Positions 1 to 5,448 of a stretch of 17,198 nucleotides of DNA are shown one piece after another. The notes beneath the pieces are model-generated. The model ran no database searches, had not been told where the DNA came from, and saw only the letters and a list, made by a program, of their open reading frames with translations. Every line of letters begins with the position of its first letter. Position 1 is the first letter of the stretch. The position numbers were made by a program, and so were the translations under genes. The DNA is taken from assembly GCA_964421875.1 (NCBI GenBank), contig CAYQZD010000080.1:1-17198 (forward strand), given 5' to 3'. This DNA is from CAYQZD01 sp964421875 (GTDB lineage Bacteria > Electryoneota > Tariuqbacteria > Tariuqbacterales > Tariuqbacteraceae).

Positions 1-20
1 TATAATATTTACAGTCGGTT

Positions 21-46
21 GGTGTCGGGTGCGGAGACCCGACACC
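21..46 (+). repeat. Hairpin repeat, GGGTGCGGGGACCC-core family (copy 1)
   Basis: A perfect 10-bp inverted repeat (ggtgtcgggt / acccgacacc) encloses a six-base loop, gcggag. Related hairpins with nearly the same core lie at 109-127, 8028-8053 (opposite orientation), 14732-14753 and 16457-16482 (opposite orientation). No T-run follows, so it does not look like an intrinsic terminator. Its function is unknown. Confidence 0.7.
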
Positions 47-108
47 ACAAATTAGGTGGTATGGGGGTGAGGTGATGTCGGCTTTGAATAAGCCAACCTA
101 CAACTGCC

Positions 109-127
109 GCCGGGTGCGGGGATCCGG
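109..127 (+). repeat. Hairpin repeat, GGGTGCGGGGACCC-core family (copy 2)
   Basis: The sequence ccgggtgcggggatccgg is a shortened version of the same hairpin: stem ccgggt/atccgg, loop gcgggg. It follows another small hairpin around 79-95 (ggct...agcc). Confidence 0.5.
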
Positions 128-149
128 TGGGTACATCGACGAGGGGATA

Positions 150-254
150 GACAGGATTGACAGAATTTACAGGATTGAAAATCAAGAATAATTTCCGTAA
201 GTTATTGCAGGTGTGGATTGGATTCACAACGGATTACACGGATTAAACGGATTT
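150..254 (+). repeat. Two short 9-nt periodic repeat tracts
   Basis: Positions 150-176 are three 9-nt units (gacaggatt, gacagaatt, tacaggatt). Positions 228-254 are three more (aacggatta, cacggatta, aacggattt). The shared core is ac-R-GATT every nine bases. The tracts are separated by about 50 bp of AT-rich sequence and no gene covers them. Confidence 0.7.
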
Positions 255-276
255 TGGAAGGATATGTCGTCTGCGT

Positions 277-437
277 TCCACGCGGGAGCGTGGGAACGAG
301 GGAAAGAATGTCAGGTCTCCGTTCGCTAAGGACCTGACATAACGCTGAAAAGGGCGGTTGGCAAACCGCCCCTGCGATGAAGGATTCCGGTTGCGCGGGA
401 ATGACTTGTAAATTGGTGGGTTAAGAACCCACCCTAC
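277..437 (+). repeat. 161-bp composite hairpin repeat, copy 1
   Basis: This segment is repeated at a constant offset of 258 bp (535-695) with scattered substitutions. It strings together several small inverted repeats: one built on cgggagcgtggg, one reading tgtcaggt...acctgaca (about 309-339), one gggcggtt...aaccgccc (352-370), a REP-like half containing gcgcgggaatgac, and ggtgggtt...aacccacc (415-432). No coding potential was recognised. Each module looks like an independent small repeat family combined into one block. Confidence 0.8.
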
Positions 438-443
438 TAAAAA

Positions 444-473
444 GTATCAAGTTTCAAGTATCAAGTAACAAGT
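444..473 (+). repeat. 7-nt periodic repeat
   Basis: Four consecutive 7-nt units are visible: gtatcaa, gtttcaa, gtatcaa, gtaacaa. They lie between the two copies of the 161-bp composite repeat. Confidence 0.75.
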
Positions 474-491
474 CCGCCCTTGGAGCCACGC

Positions 492-522
<31 letters not shown>

Positions 523-534
523 CTGGGGCGTATA

Positions 535-695
535 TCCACTCGGGAGCGTGGGAACGAGGGAAAGAATGTCAGGTCTCCGCTTCGCTAAAGACCTGACATA
601 ACGCTGAAAAGGGCGGTTCGCAACCCCCCCCGCGAAGAAGGGTTTTGGCTGCGCGGGAATGACTTGTAAATTGGTGGGTTAAGAACCCACCCTAC
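535..695 (+). repeat. 161-bp composite hairpin repeat, copy 2
   Basis: This is the second copy of the block at 277-437, offset by 258 bp at both ends with no net length change. The gggcggtt module has decayed here (ccccccc instead of a clean complement), while the ggtgggttaagaacccacc hairpin is intact. It is followed at 701-740 by AT-rich sequence rich in attaattctt, which runs up to the next start codon. Confidence 0.8.
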
Positions 696-742
696 GACTA
701 TTATTAATTCTACATTATTAATTCTTAATTATAAATTGACTT

Positions 743-1678
743 ATGTCTTTGCCCCCTTTTGAACTTTATCAGCCGGTTTCGCTTGAAGAAGCCTGCGCGC
801 TACTGGACAAATACTGCGATGAAGGAGCTGCGCTGCTGGCAGGAGGGACAGATTTGCTGGTGAATATCCGGCGTAAGGTGATTCCGGAGCATTTACCGCG
901 CTGCCGGGGATGCGACCCGGTCACCGGTGAAGCTATTGGAGCCACGTTGATACCTCCGGCGTATGTAATTGCGCTGTCCCGCGTGCCAGGATTAAAGGGT
1001 ATCGAGGAGACCGATGCGGGGATTAGTATCGGGCCTTTGACCACTATCACCGAAATTGCGGAATCGCCCTTGGCGCGGATGAAATTGACCGCGCTGTCAG
1101 ACGGCGCGGCGAATTTGGGATCGCCTCTGGTGCGCAACCGGGGGACTATCGGCGGTAACATTTGTTCGGCGCGTCCGGCGGGTGACACGTTGGTGCCGGC
1201 GGCGGCTTTAGGGGCGGTGTTGGAACTTACTTCCAGCGGCGGAAAGCGCGAAATCCCCCTCGATGAGTTCGTCACCGGCCCCGGCGAAACCGCGCTTCAG
1301 CCGGGGGAGATACTGAGCAGTATCGTTTTTACGGCGCTGCCGCCGAACACAGGTTCCGCCTGCCTTAAAATCGCCAACCGTAAGGCGTTGGAAATCGCGG
1401 TGGTGAACTGCGCGGCGGTGTTGACGCTGGAGGAGGGGGGGGAGAGGGTAGTTTCGGCGCGGATATGTCTGGGGGCGGTGGGGCCGACGCCGATTATGGC
1501 GGTGGAGGCGGCGGGATTTTTAGCGGGGAAGGCGCCTTCGGCGGAAAATTTCGCTAAGGCGGCGGAAATCGCCTATACCGAAGCCCGCCCCATCACCGAC
1601 CACCGGGGGAGCGATAGGTATCGGCTGGAGATGGTGAAGGAGTTGGTGAAGCGGGCGCTGGGAAGAATTAAGAATTGA
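743..1678 (+). CDS. Molybdenum hydroxylase FAD-binding subunit (CoxM/XdhB-type)
   Basis: This is the middle, FAD-carrying subunit of a xanthine dehydrogenase/CO dehydrogenase-family enzyme, passing electrons between the [2Fe-2S] subunit and an acceptor in the cytoplasm. FAD-binding motifs are visible: AGGTD at residues 33-37 and TIGGN at 135-139, followed by ARPAGDT and the GPGETALQPGEIL segment common in this family. Its length of 311 residues is slightly long because about 23 residues (52-74) with a Cys-x-x-Cys pair are inserted between IRRKVIPEHL and VIALSRVPGL, where relatives run straight through. The four-cysteine loop of HcrB after TIGGN is absent, so the substrate cannot be named. The start is the first in-frame ATG giving the normal N-terminus, but no Shine-Dalgarno sequence precedes it. 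Its last three codons and stop fall in a 7-nt periodic repeat. The partner subunits lie 3.3 kb downstream. Confidence 0.9.
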   Translation: MSLPPFELYQPVSLEEACALLDKYCDEGAALLAGGTDLLVNIRRKVIPEHLPRCRGCDPVTGEAIGATLIPPAYVIALSRVPGLKGIEETDAGISIGPLTTITEIAESPLARMKLTALSDGAANLGSPLVRNRGTIGGNICSARPAGDTLVPAAALGAVLELTSSGGKREIPLDEFVTGPGETALQPGEILSSIVFTALPPNTGSACLKIANRKALEIAVVNCAAVLTLEEGGERVVSARICLGAVGPTPIMAVEAAGFLAGKAPSAENFAKAAEIAYTEARPITDHRGSDRYRLEMVKELVKRALGRIKN

Positions 1679-1717
1679 GAATTGTGATTTGGGAGGAGGG
1701 CATTACCCATACCGAAT

Positions 1718-1780
1718 GGATGAAAATATAAGTTGTTTCATCCGGTAACACTTAACAATAACCGGCTAAAAAAATTAGCC
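1718..1780 (+). promoter_or_regulatory. Two perfect hairpins in the leader of the 1798 gene
   Basis: The first inverted repeat is ggatgaaa (1718-1725) pairing with tttcatcc (1736-1743). The second is ggctaa (1764-1769) pairing with ttagcc (1775-1780) around an all-A loop. The second ends a few bases before the strong Shine-Dalgarno AGGAGGAG (about 1784-1791) of the next gene. The first could end FAD-gene transcription, but neither is followed by a T-run. A role in mRNA stability or translation control is possible but not shown. Confidence 0.4.
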
Positions 1781-1797
1781 GTCAGGAGGAGAACACG

Positions 1798-2595
1798 ATG
1801 AAGTTCAAAACATCACTCTGGATTTTGGCCCTATTTGTCATTGTCATGTTCATTATGCACGAATCAATGAAATCCGAAGAAGCGGATAGAAAAGCTGTAG
1901 TATCTGACACAGTGAGTCAGGTAGAAACTGACAGCTCTCCAGTCGTTTCTAAGGTTAAACCTCAGCCTGAAGAAAAGGTATTAGCGGAGGTTTACACAGA
2001 TCCCAAGGGTTATTTCAAAATCATCCCCCCGAAAGGCTGGCGTAAGCAGGAATATTCCAACGATCCTCGAGGTAAGGTGGCTTTTTATGCCAATGACGGG
2101 AAGACCGATTTAAGAGTGCTGGCCAAAGTTGTGAACATACCGGATTATAAAAGCTTGATTAAGAATCTTAAGGACATAGAGAGGCGGCTTGGGGTTAAAA
2201 TGAACATCGAGCCGGTCATGTTCAACGGTATGCCCGCTATTAAGCGTGAGGCCACCATTAGTATGCGGGGTGTTACTCAAAAAATACTAATGGTCGATAT
2301 ATTGATAGACGGAGTATCCCATAACCTGCAATATTGCACTGTTCCCAGCCGTTTCGATAAATATTACGAGACAGTTTGGCAAAGTATGCTTACTTATGAA
2401 CCTAATGTAGAGAAGAATGGATTATCCCAGGAAGAGGCAATTAAACACGAAGCCGCCAAGTGGATTCGCCTGGCGCAAATAGCCCTGGAAATGGGTAATA
2501 TTCAAACCGCAAAGAAGGCCGTGGCAGCCGGATTGGAAGCCGCGCCCGACAATGAGGAGCTTAAGCGGATGAAATCGGATTTGGATAAGCGATAA
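1798..2595 (+). CDS. Membrane-anchored protein with PsbP/DUF1795-like domain and TPR-like tail
   Basis: The function is unknown. The protein is 265 residues. Residues 6-20 form a hydrophobic N-terminal anchor (signal anchor or uncleaved signal) after a Lys, so the rest probably faces the periplasm. A low-complexity linker covers roughly 25-60. A domain from about 63 to 205 begins YTDPKGYFKIIPPKGWRK and continues with alternating strands and NGMPAIKREA, resembling the PsbP/DUF1795 fold seen in many bacterial lipoproteins. The C-terminus (about 215-260) has AAKWIRLAQIALEMGNIQTA and AAPDNEELKRMK, which look like one or two TPR-type helices. The start is fixed by an excellent Shine-Dalgarno (gtcaggaggag). 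It shows no functional link to the molybdenum enzyme that it interrupts. Confidence 0.75.
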   Translation: MKFKTSLWILALFVIVMFIMHESMKSEEADRKAVVSDTVSQVETDSSPVVSKVKPQPEEKVLAEVYTDPKGYFKIIPPKGWRKQEYSNDPRGKVAFYANDGKTDLRVLAKVVNIPDYKSLIKNLKDIERRLGVKMNIEPVMFNGMPAIKREATISMRGVTQKILMVDILIDGVSHNLQYCTVPSRFDKYYETVWQSMLTYEPNVEKNGLSQEEAIKHEAAKWIRLAQIALEMGNIQTAKKAVAAGLEAAPDNEELKRMKSDLDKR

Positions 2596-2730
2596 AGGTC
2601 TAATTCGTTGAATCCAATTGTCGATTATTTGCTTTATATAATCGGTATGAACGGTTAGCTCTATTTTCGATAACTTTGATGTGCGAATCTAAATTATACT
2701 CCGGTAGCCAATCCTTACAGCGATATTTCG

Positions 2731-2901
2731 ATGAAGTCGCTGGCTATCGGCGGCTTTATACTGTGGTGCATCTGGTTTATTATCAGTATTTTCGTGCCGG
2801 AGTTTAGGTTTTTGTATGGAGGGGGGAGTTTCATTTCGCTAATTTTTCCGGACTCCCGCTTTACACCGTGCGGCGCACAAATCGCGGGAGTGACAACGTA
2901 A
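2731..2901 (+). CDS. Possible small membrane peptide or gene remnant truncated by a repeat
   Basis: This open frame of 56 codons starts MKSLAIGGFILWCIWFIISI, a convincing single transmembrane segment. Its last third (from about 2850) is translated REP-like repeat, and the stop lies in that repeat. No clear Shine-Dalgarno precedes the ATG, and the frame is open upstream only to about 2680. It may be the 5' remnant of a membrane-protein gene cut by repeat insertion, or chance. Apart from this, 2596-2849 holds nothing recognisable. Confidence 0.2.
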   Translation: MKSLAIGGFILWCIWFIISIFVPEFRFLYGGGSFISLIFPDSRFTPCGAQIAGVTT

Positions 2902-2954
2902 AACTCTATCAAGACACGCCATTATGTCATTCCGATGCGCAAGCCGGAATCCAG
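2850..2954 (+). repeat. REP-like inverted pair upstream of the GIY-YIG gene
   Basis: The first arm, ggactcccgcttt...cgcgggagtgac, spans 2850-2894. Its loop is split by 20 extra bases (2863-2882) that themselves contain gtgc-ggc-gcac. A 31-bp spacer follows, then a second arm of opposite orientation (2926-2954, gtcattccgatgcgc...ggaatccag). Positions 2883-2954 (72 bp) are identical to 4103-4174, upstream of the HNH gene. Confidence 0.8.
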
Positions 2955-3292
2955 AGAAACCGTATTAGAGTAAAAATGTATAAATATTATGTTTATGTCT
3001 TAGCAAGCGCAAGAAACGGAACTTTATATATCGGTTTCACGAATGATTTGATTAGGCGGGTGTACGAACACAAAAATGGACTTGTGAACGGATTTTCTAA
3101 GAAGCATAAGTTGCATCTTTTGGTATATTATGAGGAATTTAGTAGTGTTGAAGACGCGATTGTCAGGGAAAAAAGGCTTAAAAAATGGCATAGGAAATGG
3201 AAAATTGATCTTATTGAAAAACTGAATCCGGAGTGGAAAGATTTGTATGATGAATTGCGGTGATTCTGGACTCCCGCTTTCGCGGGAGTGAC
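2926..3292 (+). mobile_element. Candidate GIY-YIG-carrying repeat element with inverted REP-like arms
   Basis: The left arm is 2926-2954 (gtcattcc...ggaatccag) and the right arm 3266-3292 (ctggactccc...gggagtgac). They form an imperfect terminal inverted repeat of about 27 bp, each arm itself palindromic. The interior is almost entirely one gene, with 21 bp before the ATG and 2 bp after the stop. A gene-less element with the same arm order lies at 16784-16859. No target duplication is evident. That this is a mobile unit is an inference from this architecture; the alternative is a gene that happens to sit between two REP clusters. Confidence 0.45.
2976..3263 (+). CDS. GIY-YIG endonuclease-domain protein, COG2827 type
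   Basis: This single-domain GIY-YIG protein has 95 residues, the usual size for the YhbQ/COG2827 group. The hallmark strands are YVYVL (5-9) and LYIG (17-20), followed by Arg27/Arg28 and His32. The catalytic Glu is probably Glu65 in AIVREKRLKKW, and the C-terminal LNPEWKDLY is typical. These domains cut DNA by a one-metal mechanism, but the cellular role of stand-alone members is unsettled. The ATG at 2976 gives the canonical N-terminus. The frame is open further upstream to 2868, but that part is translated repeat, so the short form is preferred. A weak purine stretch precedes the start. The gene sits tightly between inverted REP-like arms, suggesting it is carried by, or acts on, that repeat. 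Confidence 0.85.
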   Translation: MYKYYVYVLASARNGTLYIGFTNDLIRRVYEHKNGLVNGFSKKHKLHLLVYYEEFSSVEDAIVREKRLKKWHRKWKIDLIEKLNPEWKDLYDELR

Positions 3293-3349
3293 ATCCTTTC
3301 CACGCGGTATAATAAATCGGTGTCATTCCGAGCGCAAGCCGGAATCCAG
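3266..3349 (+). repeat. REP-like inverted pair downstream of the GIY-YIG gene
   Basis: The arm at 3266-3292 (ctggactcccgctttcgc...gtgac) starts 2 bp after the GIY-YIG stop. It is followed by a spacer containing tataat and then by the reverse-oriented arm 3322-3349 (gtcattccgagcgcaagc...tccag). The second arm leads into the tandem array. After the first arm comes atccttt, which also follows the matching arm at 16859. Confidence 0.75.
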
Positions 3350-4086
3350 TCTTTAAATCGTATAGAAGTTCTGAACCGCTGATNNNNNNNNNNNNNNNNN
3401 NNNNNNNNNNNNNNNNNNNNNNNNNNNNNNNNNNNNNNNNNNNNNNNNNNNNNNNNNNNNNNNNNNNNNNNNNNNNNNNNNNNCGAGCGCAAGCCGGAAT
3501 CCAGTCTTTAAATCGTATAGAAGTTCTGAACCGCTGATAAAGGATGATTTACGCTGATGGCGCTGATTTTGTATCAGTGTAATCAGTCTTTATCAGTGAA
3601 ATCAGTGATTCTAAAAAAGGATGGGCGATGCGAATCACTGAAGGCACAGAAAACACGGAATGGCGCGGAAAATATTATTTATATTGTGGTACAATAGACT
3701 GATGTCATTTCGAGCGCAAGCCGGAATCCAGTCTTTAAATCGTATAGAAGTTCTGAACCGCTGATAAAGGATGATTTACGCTGATGGCGCTGATTTTGTA
3801 TCAGTGTAATCAGTCTTTATCAGTGAAATCAGTGATTCTAAAAAAGGATGGGCGATGCGAATCACTGAAGGCACAGAAAACACGGAATGGCGCGGAAAAT
3901 ATTATTTATATTGTGGTACAATAGACTGATGTCATTTCGAGCGCAAGCCGGAATCCAGTCTTTAAATCGTATAGAAGTTCTGAACCGCTGATGGGGGATG
4001 ATTTTCGCTGATGGCGCTGATTTTTTATCAGTGTAATCAGTTTTATCAGTGGAATCAGCGATTCTAAAAAAGGATGGGCGATGCGA
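3329..4086 (+). repeat. 227-bp tandem repeat array
   Basis: Full units run 3484-3710 and 3711-3937 and read as identical. A third, partial and diverged unit runs 3938-4086, and a further unit starts at 3329 and runs into the gap. Each unit holds a REP-like arm (cgagcgcaagccggaatcc), then a run with atcagt recurring about every 9 nt, then an AT-rich end containing attatttatattgtggtaca. The third copy breaks off at gatgcgaa, where the REP pair upstream of the HNH gene begins. No gene was recognised between 3264 and 4201; reading frames in the array are translations of the repeat. Confidence 0.85.
3384..3483. other. Assembly gap (100 N) inside a tandem array
   Basis: Exactly 100 undetermined bases. 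The 55 bases before it (3329-3383) are identical to the start of the repeat unit that resumes at 3484. If the array is continuous, the true missing length should be 172 bp plus a multiple of 227 rather than 100. Confidence 0.95.
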
Positions 4087-4087
4087 A

Positions 4088-4174
4088 CTGGACTCCCGCT
4101 TTCGCGGGAGTGACAACGTAAAACTCTATCAAGACACGCCATTATGTCATTCCGATGCGCAAGCCGGAATCCAG
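4088..4174 (+). repeat. REP-like inverted pair upstream of the HNH gene
   Basis: The arms are ctggactcccgctttcgcgg... (4088-4114) and gtcattccgatgcgcaagcc... (4146-4174), with the gtcat ends facing inward across a 31-bp spacer. The last 72 bp are identical to 2883-2954, and the first arm here is uninterrupted. The HNH start codon follows 27 bp later. Confidence 0.8.
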
Positions 4175-4201
4175 AATGAACTTTCTCATTATATCGGGAA
4201 A

Positions 4202-4957
4202 ATGCATATGAGGCACAGCAAAGGAAAAGACATATGTCATATTTGCGGAAAAGGTACAAAGTTAACTCGAGAACATGTTCCACCACAATCTGCATTTAAC
4301 GATAATCCAATGGTTCTTCAGAATATCAAAGACTATTTATATAAAAAAGCAGGAAAGACGCAATTGAAAGATGGATTTTGTGTCTATACACTCTGCAATG
4401 AATGCAATAATAATACTGGGAGATGGTATGGGAAAGCATTTGCCGAATTCTGCAGAAAAGGTATGGATGTTATGGATATGGAATATAGAGGAAAACTGTC
4501 TTTGTGTTTTGAAATATATCCTCTACGCGTCCTAAAACAAGTAATTGCAATGTTCTTCTCAGTAAATAGTCCAACATTTAGAAATAATAACGATGAACTT
4601 GTAAAATTTATCCTATCCAGAGAAAAAAAGTATTTATCATCTAAATATAGAATCTATATGTATTTTTTCGCTGGTAATATTGCCAAATGGATGGGAACTC
4701 AATATAAGGCGAATTTATTATCAGGAAAAATGATAGGGATTAGTGAAATAGACTACCCTCCTTTTGGTTATGTGCTGACAAAAGATTATGTTGACAGTTT
4801 ATTTGACATTACGTTCTTCTCAAGATATGATTACTATGAAAAAAGAGTTGTTGAAATAAATCTTCCTATATGTGAAACTAACACTCCTTATCCACTTGAT
4901 TACAGAACGAAAGAAGAAATTGAAAAAAATAGGAATTCACAAATAAACAATCCATGA
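4202..4957 (+). CDS. HNH-type zinc-finger nuclease-like protein
   Basis: Start at 4202 gives 251 residues. An N-terminal HNH/treble-clef signature is visible: a first zinc knuckle CHICG (about 12-16), then REHVPPQSAF carrying the EH pair in the HNH position, then a second knuckle CNECNNNTG (about 67-75) with a downstream YGKAFAEFCRK helix. Known HNH proteins with this layout bind zinc and cleave DNA. The remaining 160 residues are not recognised and are rich in aromatic and charged residues. Base composition is clearly more AT-rich than both neighbours, suggesting acquisition. The stop overlaps the next start (ATGA at 4954-4957), so it is now coupled to the [2Fe-2S] subunit gene. The frame stays open upstream to 4049 through the repeat, but the zinc-finger start makes 4202 (or the ATG at 4208) more likely. 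No strong Shine-Dalgarno was seen. Confidence 0.65.
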   Translation: MHMRHSKGKDICHICGKGTKLTREHVPPQSAFNDNPMVLQNIKDYLYKKAGKTQLKDGFCVYTLCNECNNNTGRWYGKAFAEFCRKGMDVMDMEYRGKLSLCFEIYPLRVLKQVIAMFFSVNSPTFRNNNDELVKFILSREKKYLSSKYRIYMYFFAGNIAKWMGTQYKANLLSGKMIGISEIDYPPFGYVLTKDYVDSLFDITFFSRYDYYEKRVVEINLPICETNTPYPLDYRTKEEIEKNRNSQINNP

Positions 4958-5448
4958 AACACCTAATCACCATAACCGTCAACGGCGTCCGTTATGAAGA
5001 AGCGGTCGAGGCCAACCGGACCTTGGCGGATTTTCTGCGGGAAGATTTGAACTTTACCGGGACGAAGAAGGGCTGCGGCATCGGGGACTGCGGAGCCTGC
5101 ACTGTCCTGCTGGACAGAACGCCCGTGTTCTCCTGCCTCACCCTGGCGCTGGAAGCTGACGGCTGCGAAGTCCTCACCATCGAAGGCGTGGCTGATGGGA
5201 ACCAGCTGCACCCGGTGCAGAAGGCTTTCGTCGAGGTGGGGGCGATTCAATGCGGTTTCTGCACGCCGGGGATGGTGTTGAACGCTATTGCGCTGTTGAA
5301 CAACAATCCCGACCCCACCGAAGCGGACATCCGGCTGGCGATATCGGGGAATTTGTGCCGCTGCACCGGCTACCAGAAAATCGTGGAGGCGGTAATGACC
5401 GCGGCGGAGTGGATGCGGGCGGAGAAGTTATCGGAGGCTGCGCTATGA
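4954..5448 (+). CDS. Molybdenum hydroxylase [2Fe-2S] subunit (CoxS/HcrC-type)
   Basis: This is the small iron-sulfur subunit of the xanthine dehydrogenase family, carrying electrons from the Mo-pterin centre to FAD in the cytoplasm. At 164 residues it has the standard size. The plant-ferredoxin-like N-terminal cluster motif is CGIGDCGACTVLLD (about 41-54) with a further Cys near 62. The C-terminal helical cluster motif is CGFCTPGM (about 101-108) with CRCTG (about 136-140). The start ATG overlaps the HNH stop by four bases, and its own stop overlaps the next gene by ATGA, so it is translationally coupled on both sides. No Shine-Dalgarno precedes the start, and its original upstream neighbour was probably the FAD subunit gene. 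Confidence 0.95.
   Translation: MKHLITITVNGVRYEEAVEANRTLADFLREDLNFTGTKKGCGIGDCGACTVLLDRTPVFSCLTLALEADGCEVLTIEGVADGNQLHPVQKAFVEVGAIQCGFCTPGMVLNAIALLNNNPDPTEADIRLAISGNLCRCTGYQKIVEAVMTAAEWMRAEKLSEAAL

Noticed and set aside
769..1275. Minus-strand open frame of 168 codons
   Set aside because: It is antisense to the FAD subunit, which has clear family motifs; its composition is that of a shadow frame.
3484..4086. CRISPR array
   Set aside because: Units are 227 bp, whole-unit identical and without variable spacers, so this is a simple tandem repeat.
4049..4201. N-terminal extension of the HNH protein into the repeat (and likewise 2868-2975 for the GIY-YIG protein)
   Set aside because: The extension is translation of the REP-like repeat. 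Both proteins have canonical starts at 4202 and 2976. The shared frame has about a one-in-three chance of arising without function.
5250..5444. Earlier ATG for the Mo-pterin subunit
   Set aside because: It would overlap the [2Fe-2S] gene by about 200 bp. The family N-terminus begins at the ATG at 5445, with ATGA coupling.
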